DNA of 64,000 bases from Marinobacter salicampi. GTDB taxonomy: Bacteria; Pseudomonadota; Gammaproteobacteria; Pseudomonadales; Oleiphilaceae. Made by a program: the position numbers and the translations under genes. Within the stretch, counting starts at the first letter, position 1. Each line of letters opens with the position of its first letter. Under the pieces are notes generated by a model that saw only the letters and a list, made by a program, of their open reading frames with translations, was not told the DNA's origin and did no database searches. The DNA lies in contig NZ_JAAMPF010000027.1 of NCBI RefSeq assembly GCF_011074795.1, positions 1 to 64,000 of the forward strand, read 5' to 3'. This document shows, piece after piece, positions 1 through 10,621 of this stretch.

Positions 1-92
1 CGAAGGAGATGCGCATTCTACAGACACCCACTCAGGTGTCAACGGGGATTTTGGAAAAAAACCTAAAACCTTCCAGATCGATTATTCGGTGA

Positions 93-1274
93 TCAAAACG
101 ACACTTTAACAGACGCTGCGGAACGGCTTGCTTTGGCCCTGGCCGCTTCTATTGTCTCGTCTCGGGCAAGCAAAACCCCCATCCGACGCCTGCCGCTGAT
201 CGCGGGTTTACCAAACAGTCTTATTTGAGTATCAGGTTCTGCAAGCGCGTTTTCAAGGCCGTTGAAGGATGGATTCTCTGACTCCCCGTCAGGCAATATT
301 ACAGCAGAGGCAGACGGACCCAACTGCCGGATTACCGGTACCGGCAACCCGAGAATAGCCCGGGCGTGCAGGGCGAACTCGGACAGATCCTGTGAAATAA
401 GGGTCACCAGCCCCGTATCATGGGGCCGTGGCGAAACTTCGGAAAAGTACACCTCATCACCTTTCACGAAGAACTCAACCCCATAGACGCCATATCCACC
501 CAGGTTCTCCGTTACTTTGGCAGCGATATCTCGAGCACTGGCCAAAGCCGCGCCACTCATAGGCTGGGGCTGCCAGGACTCGCGGTAATCGCCATCTTCC
601 TGCCGGTGGCCGATAGGGTCACAGAAGGCCACGCCATTGATGTGCCGAACCGTCAGGAGCGTAATCTCATAGTCAAAATCCACAAAGCCTTCGACAATCA
701 CCCTGCCCTTGCCAGCGCGCCCGCCGGTTTGGGCATATTCCCAGGCGGGATCAATGTCCTGATCCACCTTCACCAGACTCTGCCCTTTGCCCGACGAACT
801 CATAACCGGCTTGACCACACACGGTAGCCCAATTTCCCTGACGGCAAGGTGATAGGCTTCCCGGGACTCTGCAAAGCGATAGGGCGATGTTGCCAATCCC
901 AGTTCTTCCGCAGCGAGCCTTCGAATACCTTCACGGTTCATGGTGAGGTTGACGGCCCGAGCTGTGGGTATGACCTTTAGCCCCTCGGCTTCCATCAACA
1001 CCAGTTCAGACGTGGCGATCGCCTCGATCTCTGGCACCACCAGATCGGGCTGTTCCTGTTCAATTATTCGACGAAGCTCCATTGGGTCCAACATATCCAC
1101 TACATGGCTGCGATGAGCGACCTGCATTGCCGGGGCGTTGGCATAGCGATCCACTGCAATAACCTCTACACCCAGGCGCTGGAGTTCGATGACAACCTCT
1201 TTACCCAACTCGCCCGCACCGCAAAAAAGAACTTTGAACGCATTCTCCTTGAGCGGCGTACCAATATTGACCAT
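93..1274 (-). CDS. purT: Formate-dependent phosphoribosylglycinamide formyltransferase (GAR transformylase 2)
   Basis: ATP-grasp enzyme of purine synthesis that makes formyl-GAR from GAR, formate and ATP. The 393-residue length matches the family (about 392 in E. coli). The N-terminal nucleotide-binding fold has a GAGELGKE loop near residue 20. The central ATP-grasp part has the [14 protein letters not shown] phosphate-binding loop around residue 155. The metal and substrate region reads [14 protein letters not shown] near residue 285. ATG at 1274 is preceded by a modest AGGT ribosome site. It is the last gene of a minus-strand group that begins with the NUDIX gene at 2639. purL also lies in this window, but the two are separate transcription units. 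Confidence 0.95.
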   Translation of the reverse strand: MVNIGTPLKENAFKVLFCGAGELGKEVVIELQRLGVEVIAVDRYANAPAMQVAHRSHVVDMLDPMELRRIIEQEQPDLVVPEIEAIATSELVLMEAEGLKVIPTARAVNLTMNREGIRRLAAEELGLATSPYRFAESREAYHLAVREIGLPCVVKPVMSSSGKGQSLVKVDQDIDPAWEYAQTGGRAGKGRVIVEGFVDFDYEITLLTVRHINGVAFCDPIGHRQEDGDYRESWQPQPMSGAALASARDIAAKVTENLGGYGVYGVEFFVKGDEVYFSEVSPRPHDTGLVTLISQDLSEFALHARAILGLPVPVIRQLGPSASAVILPDGESENPSFNGLENALAEPDTQIRLFGKPAISGRRRMGVLLARDETIEAARAKASRSAASVKVSF

Positions 1275-1321
1275 GACGTTACCTGTACTTATTTCTGTAT
1301 GAGCGTGAGATCAATCAGAGA

Positions 1322-1504
1322 CTAAAGGGCTACCTGGCGTTCGCGCTCTGCTACTTTCTTCAGAACCTCAAGACGCTCTTCGTTTGTCAGTCCGCTCCAG
1401 GCTGTTATTTCATCGCCAGTTCGCTGGCATCCGATGCAGACGTCGTTTTCATCCAGTGCGCATACGCTCACACAAGGCGAGCGTACTTTGTCAGCCACTG
1501 TCAT
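1322..1504 (-). CDS. DUF1289 small cysteine-motif protein
   Basis: Sixty-residue protein of the DUF1289 family. It carries the family's four-cysteine pattern near the N terminus (CVSVC, then CIGC seven residues later), which suggests a metal or Fe-S site, followed by a helical segment with WSGLTNEER. Its ATG overlaps the TGA of the upstream gamma-carbonic anhydrase gene by four bases (1501-1504), so the two are translationally coupled. The function of the family is not established. Position between a carbonic anhydrase-like gene and purT does not settle its role. Confidence 0.85.
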   Translation of the reverse strand: MTVADKVRSPCVSVCALDENDVCIGCQRTGDEITAWSGLTNEERLEVLKKVAERERQVAL

Positions 1505-2037
1505 GCTCCATCGACCCTGACGGGCTTCAGCGCCGTACGGTAACGGGCAGCGTTTTGCACGTAGTGATCAGCACTGAGCTCCAGCATCTTACGCTGGCTT
1601 TCATTCAGTTCACGCTTGATCTTGCCCGGCGACCCCACTACCAGGGACCCGTCAGGTACATCCATGCCTTCGGGAATCAACGCATTTGCGCCAATGAGAC
1701 AGTGCTTTCCGATACGGGCACCGTTGAGAACCACCGCATTGATACCGATCAGAGAGTAATCCCCCACTGTACACCCGTGAAGCATGGCCTTGTGCCCAAC
1801 CGTGACGCCGCGGCCCAGGGTAAGCTTGACGCCTGAGTCCGTATGAAGGACCGAACCGTCCTGGATATTGGTTTCAGGACCAATGGAGATCAAGTCGTTG
1901 TCCCCACGAATCACCACGTTAAACCAGACACTGGAACGGTCACCCAGTACAACGCTGCCGATAACCGTTGCGTTTTCGGCGATAAAATGATCACCGCCCT
2001 TCAACTCAGGTTTGCGATCGCCAAGCTCAAATATCAT
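1501..2037 (-). CDS. Gamma-carbonic anhydrase-like hexapeptide-repeat protein (YrdA type)
   Basis: A 178-residue left-handed beta-helix protein. Hexapeptide repeats run through about residues 18-145, and a C-terminal helix follows. The three metal-ligand histidines expected for gamma-carbonic anhydrases are present at about H65, H82 and H87 (motifs [16 protein letters not shown]). Family members bind zinc or iron, but many YrdA-type proteins show no measurable carbonic anhydrase activity, so the reaction is uncertain. The gene starts 23 bases after the NUDIX gene at 2061-2639 and overlaps DUF1289 by four bases, giving one minus-strand operon. Confidence 0.9.
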   Translation of the reverse strand: MIFELGDRKPELKGGDHFIAENATVIGSVVLGDRSSVWFNVVIRGDNDLISIGPETNIQDGSVLHTDSGVKLTLGRGVTVGHKAMLHGCTVGDYSLIGINAVVLNGARIGKHCLIGANALIPEGMDVPDGSLVVGSPGKIKRELNESQRKMLELSADHYVQNAARYRTALKPVRVDGA

Positions 2038-2060
2038 AACTGTCCCTCTATAGTTTCGGT

Positions 2061-2639
2061 TTACCGGGGCTCTAGCAGGTCAATGCCGGCATCGTACACC
2101 GCATTCAGAAAGTCGACCAGAACCACAGCCGACAGTCCCCATATCTGAAAACGCTCCCAGCGATAGCAGGGCACATAGTAGGTATTGCTTAGGAAATCGA
2201 GAGCGTCTGTCCTTTCGCGTCTATCTTCAAGAAAATAGGATACCGGCACCCGGAATATTGTCTCGATTTCAGCCGGATTGGCACTCAGAGGATGCGCCTC
2301 GGGTACAACCCCCACATAGGGCGTAACGAGAATACCGTAGCGGGACATGACCTGGCTTAGCGGCGCAACTATCTGGACCTGCTCCGGCGGCAGCCCTATC
2401 TCCTCATGGGTCTCCCGAAGGGCGGTATGCTGAAGGGACGGATCCTCAGGGTCACGTCGGCCGCCGGGGAAAGAGACCTGGCCGCGGTGGGTGGTCATAT
2501 TGGCGGACCTCAACGTAAAGATGATCTCCGGGTTTTGCGTATTGTCCGTTACTGGCACAAGGATGCCCGCTTCGGGGTAGTCCAGAGCCAACTGTCTGGG
2601 AGCATACCCCGCCAATCGTTCTGTCAGTATGTCACGCAA
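2061..2639 (-). CDS. NUDIX hydrolase, CoA pyrophosphatase type (NudL/PCD1-like)
   Basis: A 192-residue NUDIX hydrolase. It carries the signature that precedes the catalytic helix in CoA pyrophosphatases ([11 protein letters not shown], residues 51-61), followed by [12 protein letters not shown] as the metal-binding NUDIX helix. Family members cleave CoA or acyl-CoA to phosphopantetheine and ADP. The start is TTG: no ATG or GTG fits, and a GAGG ribosome site lies eight bases upstream of TTG 2639. It is the first gene of the operon running to purT. It is divergent from another NUDIX gene, with 89 bases between the starts. The CoA substrate is inferred from the motif. Confidence 0.85.
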   Translation of the reverse strand: MRDILTERLAGYAPRQLALDYPEAGILVPVTDNTQNPEIIFTLRSANMTTHRGQVSFPGGRRDPEDPSLQHTALRETHEEIGLPPEQVQIVAPLSQVMSRYGILVTPYVGVVPEAHPLSANPAEIETIFRVPVSYFLEDRRERTDALDFLSNTYYVPCYRWERFQIWGLSAVVLVDFLNAVYDAGIDLLEPR

Positions 2640-2728
2640 AACACACGCCTCGCTGCGATCAAAGTTGAGTGAGACACCGGGAAACGAGAAAGTTACACTG
2701 GCGCTTCACAGAGTATACGGGGGTTTAC

Positions 2729-3280
2729 ATGAAATATTGCAGCACATGCGGCCATCCTGTTGAGCACCGGATTCCGGCCGGCGACAACCGCCATCGATTC
2801 GTTTGTTCAAGCTGCGAGACTATCCACTACCAGAACCCCCGCATCGTTGCTGGAACAGTTCCCGTCTGGGACGGCCGCATTTTGCTTTGCAAGCGAGCCA
2901 TCGAACCCAGGTACGGGTACTGGACCCTTCCGGCAGGGTACATGGAAAACACTGAAACCACAGATGAGGCGGCCAGGCGGGAAACCTGGGAGGAAGCCCT
3001 GGCGGACGTTACCATCGAAGAGCTTTACTCCATCATCCATGTCCCTCACATAGATCAGGTCCATATGTTCTACCGTGCATCCATGAAGGACGCCATCTAT
3101 GGCGCAGGAGAGGAATCATTGGAGACGGAACTTTTCGAGCCGGACAACATTCCGTGGAGTGAAATTTCCTTCCCTACGGTCAAACGAACGCTGGAACATT
3201 TTATAGAAGAGCAGCGTAACGGTCGCTTTACACTTCATGTCAGTGACATCCGCCATCGTATGGACCAAAAGAAAGACTAG
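2729..3280 (+). CDS. NUDIX hydrolase with N-terminal zinc ribbon
   Basis: A 183-residue protein starting at ATG 2729 (MKYCSTCG). The longer frame from 2669 has no family support. A zinc ribbon is made by CSTC and CSSC within the first 35 residues. The NUDIX domain follows, with GYMENTE and RRETWEEALADV as the catalytic box around residues 72-95. The architecture resembles NudC-like or ADP-sugar/NADH NUDIX enzymes of pseudomonads, but the substrate cannot be read from sequence. The gene is divergent from the CoA pyrophosphatase-like NUDIX gene and convergent with the NIF3-like gene that ends 21 bases away. Confidence 0.85.
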   Translation: MKYCSTCGHPVEHRIPAGDNRHRFVCSSCETIHYQNPRIVAGTVPVWDGRILLCKRAIEPRYGYWTLPAGYMENTETTDEAARRETWEEALADVTIEELYSIIHVPHIDQVHMFYRASMKDAIYGAGEESLETELFEPDNIPWSEISFPTVKRTLEHFIEEQRNGRFTLHVSDIRHRMDQKKD

Positions 3281-3301
3281 TATCGATGTCAGTGCACCGC
3301 T

Positions 3302-3613
3302 TTACTTTGCTTCCATTCGATAGACCTCATAGGCAGGCTCCTCATAGGGGTGAGCCCCTTTCAGAGCCGAGATCGCCTGGTCGATGACCTCATCCTCACA
3401 TACCAGCTCAACCTTGAACTCTTTTACAACCTCCAGCGCTCCTTCCTGACCCAGAAACGGCTGACTTCCCGCCAGGGGCCGGAACTGACCGTTGCCTTCG
3501 CATTGCCAGGCACAGGAGTCGTAGTCTCCGATCCGACCAGCCCCCACCATAAACAGGGCTGTCTTGGTCGGCTCGAGATGGGTTTCAGGTACGAAATAGC
3601 ACAGTTTATACAC
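3302..3613 (-). CDS. NIF3/YqfO-type small domain protein
   Basis: A 103-residue stand-alone version of the alpha/beta domain inserted in NIF3/YqfO proteins. The diagnostic end is AHPYEEPAYEVYRME. The start MYKLCYFVPE is read from a GTG at 3613 with GAGG six bases upstream. Stand-alone members are annotated 'NGG1p interacting factor NIF3' or 'YqfO family' in gammaproteobacteria. The fold resembles CutA/PII. No biochemical role is established. It stands alone, convergent with the zinc-ribbon NUDIX gene. Confidence 0.85.
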   Translation of the reverse strand: MYKLCYFVPETHLEPTKTALFMVGAGRIGDYDSCAWQCEGNGQFRPLAGSQPFLGQEGALEVVKEFKVELVCEDEVIDQAISALKGAHPYEEPAYEVYRMEAK

Positions 3614-4130
3614 AAGACACCTCGCGGCTTACCTTATGGGCATTTCTAAAGCATTGGAAAATACTGACACAATGTCGGGCCCAAAAACCATGCTCGCACC
3701 CTGGTATATCCGGTAATTTTTTCTTTTTCAAAGGCTAAGAAAGTTACCCACAGAATCTGTGGATAACTCTGGGGAAAGATTTGGGGAATGCCTCCTAACC
3801 CCCTGTCATTACAGCCCAGGGAACAAATTGGCGACAAATTGGCCTAACTAATTTTATCCTTTATTTTCAAAAGGTTAGTTATCAGCTTCAGGAGTTGAAG
3901 CATAAATGGACAGTTTGTTTAAAGAACCGGCAGGAGCTGGTTGAAAATGTGCATAAAACCGGTAAGTCAAGAAGAAAAAGCGCTTCGAAACGTCTATTTT
4001 AAGCTAAAACTTGGCGCAGATTTCGGCTTATCAGTGACGGTTTTTCGTAGTCGTAGCTATGTAGCACAAATATACACAAGCATTGATACGCCTAGTAACG
4101 CGACTTGTTACTTGTTACTACATTAAACAT
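3614..4130. other. AT-rich intergenic region with a DnaA-box palindrome
   Basis: This stretch of about 500 bases has no convincing gene. A 61-codon frame at 3941-4126 has no ribosome site and no recognisable protein. The base composition is visibly richer in A and T than the flanks. At 3744-3766 TTACCCACA and TGTGGATAA face each other. The second is an exact DnaA-box complement and the first has one mismatch, with CCACAGA/TCTGTGG as palindrome arms. A further inverted repeat, TAACTAA/TTAGTTA, brackets a T-rich run at about 3844-3890. The function is unknown. Confidence 0.5.
3744..3766. promoter_or_regulatory. Inverted pair of DnaA-box-like 9-mers
   Basis: TTACCCACA (3744-3752, one mismatch to TTATCCACA) and TGTGGATAA (3758-3766, perfect on the minus strand) form a head-to-head palindrome with a 5-base gap. 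Such pairs occur in origins and in DnaA-titrating or DnaA-regulated regions. No dnaA, dnaN, rpmH or mnmG gene is near, so this is not supported as oriC. Confidence 0.35.
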
Positions 4131-4178
4131 GAAAAAGCCGATTGCACCATTCCACGGGAGAAATGACGCAACCGGCTT
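4131..4178 (-). terminator. Rho-independent terminator of purL
   Basis: On the minus strand an 11-bp stem (AAGCCGGTTGC / GCAATCGGCTT, one G-T pair) closes a loop of about 22 bases and runs into TTTTTC. It lies 35 bases past the purL stop, in the right orientation. Confidence 0.75.
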
Positions 4179-4212
4179 GTTCAGCCTATGGCCTTGCTCT
4201 AAGACAAAGCCA

Positions 4213-7200
4213 TCAACCGAGCCACTGCCGGGCGTTCCTGAACAGCCGAAGCCAGGGCCCATCCTCCCCCCAATTATCCGGCTTCCAAGAGAACTGGGCT
4301 GACCGGAAGACCCGCTCAGGGTGTGGCATCAAGATGGACACGCGGCCGTCGGCCGAGGTAACCCCTGTAATACCCCGCTGTGATCCGTTGGGATTGAAGG
4401 GATAACGCTCTGTCTCGAGTCCATCATGGTCAACGAACTTCAACGTCACGCGTCCGGAGTTAAGCAACTGATCTCTTTCAGCCTCACTGCCAAACTCTAT
4501 CTGACCTTCCCCGTGGGCTACCGCAACAGGTATACGCGAGCCGGCCATGCCCTGGAGGAAGACAGAGTTGGTTTCTTTCACCTCGACCATGACGAGACGG
4601 GCCTCGAACTGCTCGGACTGGTTCCGGACAAATCTCGGCCAGCCCTCGCTACCCGGTATGAGTTCGCGAATGCTTGATAACATCTGACAGCCATTACATA
4701 TCCCAAGGGACAAGGTATCCGGTCGCTCGAAGAAAGCAGCGAATTGCTCTCTTAATCGTGGATTGAACAGAATGGATTTGGCCCATCCGCCACCGGCCCC
4801 AAGCACATCGCCGTACGAGAACCCGCCACAGGCGACCAGGACCCTGAAGCCTTCCAGGCTGACTCTGCCTGATAATAGATCACTCATGTGGACGTCAATG
4901 GCTTCGAAACCCGCGCGGTCGAAGGCTGCCGCCATCTCAACCTGTCCATTGACGCCCTGCTCCCGCAGGATCGCAACTCTTGGTCGAGGTCCGTTGCCGG
5001 CAAGGGGAGCGGTTACATCTTCCTGGGGATCAAACGTAAGGTGGGAAGACAAGCCCTTATCACCGGTCGCCAACAGATTATCGAATTCCTGTTGTGCACA
5101 ATCGGCATTATCCCGTAAGGCCTGAATCCGATAGCTGGTCTCGGCCCATAGCCGCTGCAGCTCGGCCCGAGGCCTGTCAATAACGTACTCGCCGCCAAAC
5201 CCGAAGCGGATCCGGTCGTCACTGTTCAGCGTGCCAATGACTGAGGCGTGCTCACCCAGACCTGCCGCCGAGAATTGCTGTAGCACGAACGCAGTATCGT
5301 CGCGACGGACCTGGACTACTGCACCGAGTTCTTCATTGAACAACTCCCTGGCAAACTGGGCAGGCTTTTCGGCAAGGCCATCAAGCTTGATCTCCAGACC
5401 GCAGTGGCTGGCAAAACTCATCTCTGCAAGTGTTACGAAGAGACCGCCATCGGACCTGTCGTGGTAGGCCAGCAACTTGTCGTCGCTATTGAGACCCTGG
5501 ATGACTGCAAAGAATGCGACCATGTCTTCTGGGTCATCCAGATCGGGCGCAACGGCTCCCACATGATCGAATACCTGGGCCAAGGCGGAACCGCCTAGGC
5601 GGTTTTGGCCTGCCGCCAAGTCGATCAGGATCAGGTCGGTTTCACCACAGTCAGTCCTAAGCTGAGGCGTCAACGTTTTGCGGATATCCGTTACCGGAGC
5701 GAAACCGCTGATCACCAGGGAAAGTGGCGCGGTTACACTCTTCTGTTTCCCACTCTCATCCTCCCAGACGGTCTTCATGGACATGGAATCCTTTCCTACA
5801 GGAATCGATATCCCCAGGGCCGGACAAAGCTCCATGCCGATGGCCTTGACCGTCTCGTACAGATTTTCGTCTTCACCCGGATGCCCCGCGGCAGCCATCC
5901 AGTTTGCTGAGAGCCGAATATCGGAAAGCTTGCCAATGGGTGCCGCGGCCAGGTTGGTAATTGCCTCACCTACGGCCATCCTTCCTGAAGCAGGTGCATC
6001 GATTGTCGCGACGGGCGTGCGCTCGCCCATCGCCATGGCTTCACCGGCGTAGGTGTCAAACGAAGCTGCAGTGACGGCAACGTCAGCAACCGGCACCTGC
6101 CAGGGGCCTACCATCTGATCCCGTGCCACGAGGCCTGTAATCGTTCTGTCGCCGATCGTGATAAGGAAACTCTTGCTGCCCACCGAAGGCAGTCTCAGAA
6201 CTCGCTGCACAGCCTCTTCAAGATCCACTTCGGTAGAGTCGAAAATGGGCTTGGTAAAGGAAGAGCGCCGCACGCTCCGGTGCATACGGGGCGGCTTGCC
6301 AAACAGTACCTCCATGGGTAGGTCGACCGCATTATTACCAAAATATGCGTCTTCCAGAGCAAGGTGATGAGCCTCGGTCGCTTCGCCGATGACCGCATAC
6401 GGGCAGCGCTCACGACGACAGATTGCATCAAACGTCTCGAGATGCTCTGGCGCCACCGCCAGCACATAGCGCTCCTGGGATTCGTTGCACCAGATTTCCA
6501 GTGGCGACATGCCGGGCTCGTCGTTGGGGATATCCCGCAGCTCGAATTTGCCACCACGGCCGCCGTCTTTCACCAGTTCTGGCATGGCATTGGACAGACC
6601 GCCCGCGCCCACATCATGGATAAAGCAGATCGGCGTTTTATCCCCCATCTGCCAGCAGCGGTCTATAACTTCCTGACAACGCCGCTCCATTTCCGGGTTG
6701 TCCCGCTGGACGGAGGCAAAGTCCAGATTTTCCTGGCTGGTACCACTGTCCATGGATGAGGCTGCGCTGCCACCCAGTCCGATCAGCATCGAAGGACCGC
6801 CAAGCACAATCAACTTGGCGCCCACCGGGATTTCACCTTTCTCGACGTGTTCGGGCCGGATATTGCCGAGCCCACCGGCGATCATGATCGGCTTGTGATA
6901 ACCGCGGACCTCATCCCCTGCCGGACCCGCTACCTTTTGCTCAAACGTGCGAAAGTAACCTGCCAGATTAGGGCGGCCAAACTCATTATTGAACGATGCA
7001 GCTCCAATCGGGCCATCAATCATAATGTCCAGGGCCGACGCGATACGGTCAGGTTTGCCGTAGCCCTGCTCCCATGGTTGAATGTCACCGGGAAGATTTA
7101 GATCCGAGACTGAGAAGCCGCTCAGTCCGGCCTTGGGCTTGGAACCTCGGCCGGTCGCACCCTCGTCACGGATTTCCCCGCCGGAACCGGTGGCGGCTCC

Positions 7201-8118
7201 GGCGAAAGGTGAGATCGCAGTTGGATGGTTGTGGGTCTCCACCTTCATCAGAATGTGGATATCTTCAGAATTGTAGCCGTACACTCGGGATTCGGGATCC
7301 GGGAAGAAGCGACCGCCGGTGTTTCCCGCGATAACCGAAGCGTTATCCTTGTAAGCGGACAAGACCCCTTCACTATTCATTTCGAAGGTATTCTTGATCA
7401 TTCCGAACAGGGACTTCTGCTGACCCTCGCCGTCAATATCCCAGGAGGCATTAAAAATTTTGTGCCGACAGTGCTCGGAGTTGGCCTGGGCAAACATCAT
7501 CAATTCGACGTCGGTCGGATCCCGGTCAAGATCATTAAACGACCGCTCAAGGTATTCGATCTCATCTTCTGCCAGCGCCAGCCCAAGCCGATCATTGGCT
7601 TCAACCAGCGCCTTGCGCCCGCCATCAAGTACGGGCACCCGGTCCAGAGCCTTGGGTTCATTCTTGCTGAACAGCAACTCAGCACCGCCCACTTCATGGA
7701 ATACGGTCTGGGTCATCCGGTCATGGAGAAGGGCGGCAATCAGCTCCCGCTGCTCAAGGCCCAGCTTGTTGGCAGCCTGAACATAAAACGCTGTTCCCCG
7801 CTCAATTCGGCGGATCTGCTGCAAACCGCAGTTGTGGGCTATATCCGTAGCCTTGCTGGACCAGGGAGACAGTGTCCCAGGCCTTGGGACCACCAGGAAC
7901 AGTATGCCATCGGGTTGCTCTGCCGGAATGGACGGCCCATAGGTGAGCAAGCGACCCAGCACCGCCTCATCAGCCTCGGAAAGATCCGAGTTGAGGTCGA
8001 CAAAGTGCATGAATTCGGCATAGATGTGGCCCACCTCGGGAACGACGTCCTTAACCTGACTCAGCAACTTTTCGATGCGAAATGGCGAGAGCGCGGGTGC
8101 GCCACGAAGTTCCAGCAT
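4213..8118 (-). CDS. purL: Phosphoribosylformylglycinamidine synthase, single-chain type
   Basis: Large FGAM synthase of 1301 residues (E. coli about 1295), the fourth step of purine synthesis: FGAR + glutamine + ATP give FGAM. The order is an N-terminal PurS-like part, two AIRS-type ATP domains ([27 protein letters not shown] near residue 295), and a C-terminal glutaminase. In the glutaminase I place the nucleophile at C1141 (GICNGCQML) and the His/Glu pair at H1266 and E1268 (MPHPERVFR). ATG 8118 has a short AGG site. A hairpin terminator follows the stop. The divergent neighbour is mltF, an arrangement also seen in E. coli. Confidence 0.97.
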   Translation of the reverse strand: MLELRGAPALSPFRIEKLLSQVKDVVPEVGHIYAEFMHFVDLNSDLSEADEAVLGRLLTYGPSIPAEQPDGILFLVVPRPGTLSPWSSKATDIAHNCGLQQIRRIERGTAFYVQAANKLGLEQRELIAALLHDRMTQTVFHEVGGAELLFSKNEPKALDRVPVLDGGRKALVEANDRLGLALAEDEIEYLERSFNDLDRDPTDVELMMFAQANSEHCRHKIFNASWDIDGEGQQKSLFGMIKNTFEMNSEGVLSAYKDNASVIAGNTGGRFFPDPESRVYGYNSEDIHILMKVETHNHPTAISPFAGAATGSGGEIRDEGATGRGSKPKAGLSGFSVSDLNLPGDIQPWEQGYGKPDRIASALDIMIDGPIGAASFNNEFGRPNLAGYFRTFEQKVAGPAGDEVRGYHKPIMIAGGLGNIRPEHVEKGEIPVGAKLIVLGGPSMLIGLGGSAASSMDSGTSQENLDFASVQRDNPEMERRCQEVIDRCWQMGDKTPICFIHDVGAGGLSNAMPELVKDGGRGGKFELRDIPNDEPGMSPLEIWCNESQERYVLAVAPEHLETFDAICRRERCPYAVIGEATEAHHLALEDAYFGNNAVDLPMEVLFGKPPRMHRSVRRSSFTKPIFDSTEVDLEEAVQRVLRLPSVGSKSFLITIGDRTITGLVARDQMVGPWQVPVADVAVTAASFDTYAGEAMAMGERTPVATIDAPASGRMAVGEAITNLAAAPIGKLSDIRLSANWMAAAGHPGEDENLYETVKAIGMELCPALGISIPVGKDSMSMKTVWEDESGKQKSVTAPLSLVISGFAPVTDIRKTLTPQLRTDCGETDLILIDLAAGQNRLGGSALAQVFDHVGAVAPDLDDPEDMVAFFAVIQGLNSDDKLLAYHDRSDGGLFVTLAEMSFASHCGLEIKLDGLAEKPAQFARELFNEELGAVVQVRRDDTAFVLQQFSAAGLGEHASVIGTLNSDDRIRFGFGGEYVIDRPRAELQRLWAETSYRIQALRDNADCAQQEFDNLLATGDKGLSSHLTFDPQEDVTAPLAGNGPRPRVAILREQGVNGQVEMAAAFDRAGFEAIDVHMSDLLSGRVSLEGFRVLVACGGFSYGDVLGAGGGWAKSILFNPRLREQFAAFFERPDTLSLGICNGCQMLSSIRELIPGSEGWPRFVRNQSEQFEARLVMVEVKETNSVFLQGMAGSRIPVAVAHGEGQIEFGSEAERDQLLNSGRVTLKFVDHDGLETERYPFNPNGSQRGITGVTSADGRVSILMPHPERVFRSAQFSWKPDNWGEDGPWLRLFRNARQWLG

Positions 8119-8575
8119 GGTCTAAACCTGTTTTCACGCGTATCTGGGAGCACGAGCGCATGTCCGGCAATCGGCCTGGCTGTTACCCGGCGACCGTACA
8201 TTACCCCTCGTTCTGAAGCCGGCAATAATACTGGAAAGCCGGCTCCGGATACAGCCGGGGAAGTCGTCAAATTCCGCTAGAGAAACATCCACAGTTCCGT
8301 ACATCTTAGTGATTGCCAGTATGAAACAGGCCAACGGATATATAGAACGCGGGCAGTTAACAGGATTTTGCACACATAACGCACAATTCATTGACCCCAA
8401 CTGAAGGTCTGAGCGATCATTGGCTCGACGCATGGAAGCTAGACCCGCGCCTTTCGAAGCCATATCGGCTAACGGGCTCTCCTTAAAAGTGATCGGGGAG
8501 CTAATCGCAACGTACACCTTCGGACTTGCTGTACGGGAGACTAAGGATTTGGCACAACACCGCTTGATCAATCGC
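8119..8575. other. Divergent purL-mltF promoter region
   Basis: These 457 bases between the purL and mltF starts hold no convincing gene. A 147-codon minus-strand frame at 8134-8577 has cysteine- and arginine-rich composition and no recognisable domain, so I read it as chance. The mltF frame stays open upstream to a TTG at 8420. No PurR-type operator was recognised by eye. Confidence 0.5.
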
Positions 8576-10060
8576 ATGGCTTATTTTCAGCAACTGGCCC
8601 TGGTCGGACTGGCTGCTGTTGTGGCCGGCTGCTCACAGCCCACCACCCTGGAAGAAATCCGCTCGGAAGGCGTCCTTCACGTTATTACCCGCAACGCTCC
8701 TTCTGTGTATTACGAGGGCCGGGACGGTCCGTCTGGTTTTGAGTACGAGCTGGCCAAGCGCTTCGCGGACGATCTTGGTGTTGAACTGCGGGTTCGTGTC
8801 GTGGACGGCAATGCGGAAATACTGTCAGTGCTGGACCGTAACTATGCTCACATTGGCTTGGCCGGCCTGGCTGCAAATGAAGCCCAGAAAACCCGTTTTC
8901 ATACCGTTCCGACACGCCTGACGACCGAGTCAGTGGTCATCTATAATCGTGACGAAAGCCGGCCCAAGTCACCTGAAGATCTTGCCAGCACCATTGTCCA
9001 TGTTCTTCCTGACAGCAACCACATTCGTCACCTCGAGAACCTCTCCCAGGAAATCGGTTCCCTGCAATGGCAGGCTCATCCCGATCTGGATACCGCCGGC
9101 ATTCTGAAACGCGTGGAATCGGGAGAGTTTGGTGTTGCGATCATTGATAGTAACGAGCTCGCCCTGAATCAGGTGTTTTTCCCAGATGTGAAGAGCAGCT
9201 TCAGCCTGAACGAACCTGAAAATCTGGCCTGGTTATTACCCAAGGTCCAGGACGACAGCCTGGTAAAAGCAGCCGGTGAATTTTTTGAGCGTGTTGAACA
9301 GGATGGCAGCCTGGCGCAAATAAAGGAGCGTTTTTACGGGCATCTCGACCGCCTCAACTATGTTGGCGCGCGGACATTCGTTCACCATGTGCGTAACCGG
9401 CTACCGACCTACGAAACGCTCTTCCAGGATTATGCCTCGACGGAACAGATGGACTGGCGCCTGCTTGCGGCCATCGGGTATCAGGAGTCTCATTGGCGGC
9501 CCAACGCAAAGTCCCCAACCGGAGTTCGGGGGTTGATGATGCTTACCCGCAACACCGCCAGTCAGATTGGGATTGACGACCGACTGGATCCTGAGAAAAG
9601 CATTCAGGGGGGCGCTCGCTACTTTAAGATTGTTCATGCAAAAATCCCTGAGCGGATACCGGAGCCGGATCGCACCTGGTTTGCGCTGGCCTCCTACAAC
9701 GTGGGTTTCGGGCATCTGGAGGATGCGCGCATACTGACTGAAGACGCGGGGAAGAACCCCGACCGTTGGATGGACGTCAAGGAGTTCCTGCCCCTTCTGG
9801 CACAGAAAGAGTGGTACTCCAAGACACGCTACGGTTATGCTCGCGGCCATGAACCGGTCGCCTATGTACAAAACATCCGACGTTACTACGATGTCCTAGC
9901 CTGGATGAAAAGCCCGAGCGTGGCCACCGATCAGCTGGCACAACGGGAAACCTACGGAGAAAACTATTCTGACGGAGGCGAGGGCACCACGTCCGATAGA
10001 ACCTCTGACGATTCTCAAGCACTGCCCAAGGCTTTGGGCATGACCCCACCTACCCTTTAG
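8576..10060 (+). CDS. mltF: Membrane-bound lytic murein transglycosylase F
   Basis: A 494-residue lipoprotein that cuts peptidoglycan to 1,6-anhydro-muropeptides. Start ATG 8576 gives a clean lipoprotein signal (MAYFQQLALVGLAAVVAGC) with the lipid-accepting cysteine at residue 19. The frame is open back to 8420, but that would bury the signal. A periplasmic solute-binding-like domain spans about residues 30-270. A lysozyme-like SLT domain follows, with catalytic Glu in AIGYQESHW and the family motifs SPTGVRGLMMLT and FALASYNVGFGHL. The C terminus has a low-complexity tail. The ribosome site is weak. It is divergent from purL and convergent with recX. Confidence 0.93.
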   Translation: MAYFQQLALVGLAAVVAGCSQPTTLEEIRSEGVLHVITRNAPSVYYEGRDGPSGFEYELAKRFADDLGVELRVRVVDGNAEILSVLDRNYAHIGLAGLAANEAQKTRFHTVPTRLTTESVVIYNRDESRPKSPEDLASTIVHVLPDSNHIRHLENLSQEIGSLQWQAHPDLDTAGILKRVESGEFGVAIIDSNELALNQVFFPDVKSSFSLNEPENLAWLLPKVQDDSLVKAAGEFFERVEQDGSLAQIKERFYGHLDRLNYVGARTFVHHVRNRLPTYETLFQDYASTEQMDWRLLAAIGYQESHWRPNAKSPTGVRGLMMLTRNTASQIGIDDRLDPEKSIQGGARYFKIVHAKIPERIPEPDRTWFALASYNVGFGHLEDARILTEDAGKNPDRWMDVKEFLPLLAQKEWYSKTRYGYARGHEPVAYVQNIRRYYDVLAWMKSPSVATDQLAQRETYGENYSDGGEGTTSDRTSDDSQALPKALGMTPPTL

Positions 10061-10108
10061 TAGTCGCCTCTAACCTCTAGCTGAACATATCAATCAGTCT
10101 GCCTGGAC

Positions 10109-10621
10109 TTAAAGCCAACCGCGGGTATGCCCTGAAAAAACCAGCGCCTCTTCGCTCGTGGCCTCCAGGGCCTGCTCTGCATGCTCTCCGCCGAATCCCC
10201 TCTGGGCAAGAAACCTTGCCTGCCGCGCTTTCTCCGACCAGTCCTCTGCCAATTGCTCTAGCCCAAATTTTTTCGCCCGAGCCCGGGTGGCGAGCATCGC
10301 CCAGTCCTGATCAGTCATGGCCGCGAGCGAGGGAGGCCAGTGATCCACCCCGCGCCGCTGAAGCTCGCTACGGATGCGTAGGGGGCCGTAGCCGAGATCC
10401 CGGCGCTGACGCCCGTATACATCAGCAAACCGCTCGTCACTCAGCCAGCCTTCGTCCTCAAACTCATCCAGCACAGCCGCAATAACCGGATCAGGCAGTT
10501 TTCTCTGGCGCAGTTTGATGGTGAGTTCGAGGCGGCTGTGTTCACGACGGGCCAGCAATCGGAGGGCTGTTGCACGAGTAGTCTGAACGGTATTATCTGT
10601 CGTTTCTTTATTTAGCCCCAT
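10109..10621 (-). CDS. recX: Regulatory protein RecX
   Basis: A 170-residue member of the RecX family, which binds RecA filaments and limits recombinase activity. The three-helix repeats characteristic of the family are visible (LLARREHSRLELTIKLRQR; FEDEGWLSDERFADVYGRQR; LGYGPLRIRSELQRRGV). I choose ATG 10621, with AAGG just upstream, over the TTG at 10645. recA is usually the neighbour of recX but is not in this window: downstream lies convergent mltF and upstream the DUF349 gene. Whether another recX sits by recA cannot be told here. Confidence 0.9.
   Translation of the reverse strand: MGLNKETTDNTVQTTRATALRLLARREHSRLELTIKLRQRKLPDPVIAAVLDEFEDEGWLSDERFADVYGRQRRDLGYGPLRIRSELQRRGVDHWPPSLAAMTDQDWAMLATRARAKKFGLEQLAEDWSEKARQARFLAQRGFGGEHAEQALEATSEEALVFSGHTRGWL

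Noticed and set aside
3744..3766. Possible chromosomal origin (oriC)
   Set aside because: Only one perfect DnaA box and one near match are present, and none of the usual origin genes are near.
3941..4126. A 61-codon frame in the AT-rich gap
   Set aside because: No ribosome site and no recognisable protein features; composition follows the non-coding surroundings.
8134..8577. A 147-codon minus-strand frame in the purL-mltF gap
   Set aside because: No ribosome site, odd composition and no domain; it covers the mltF lipoprotein start in antisense.
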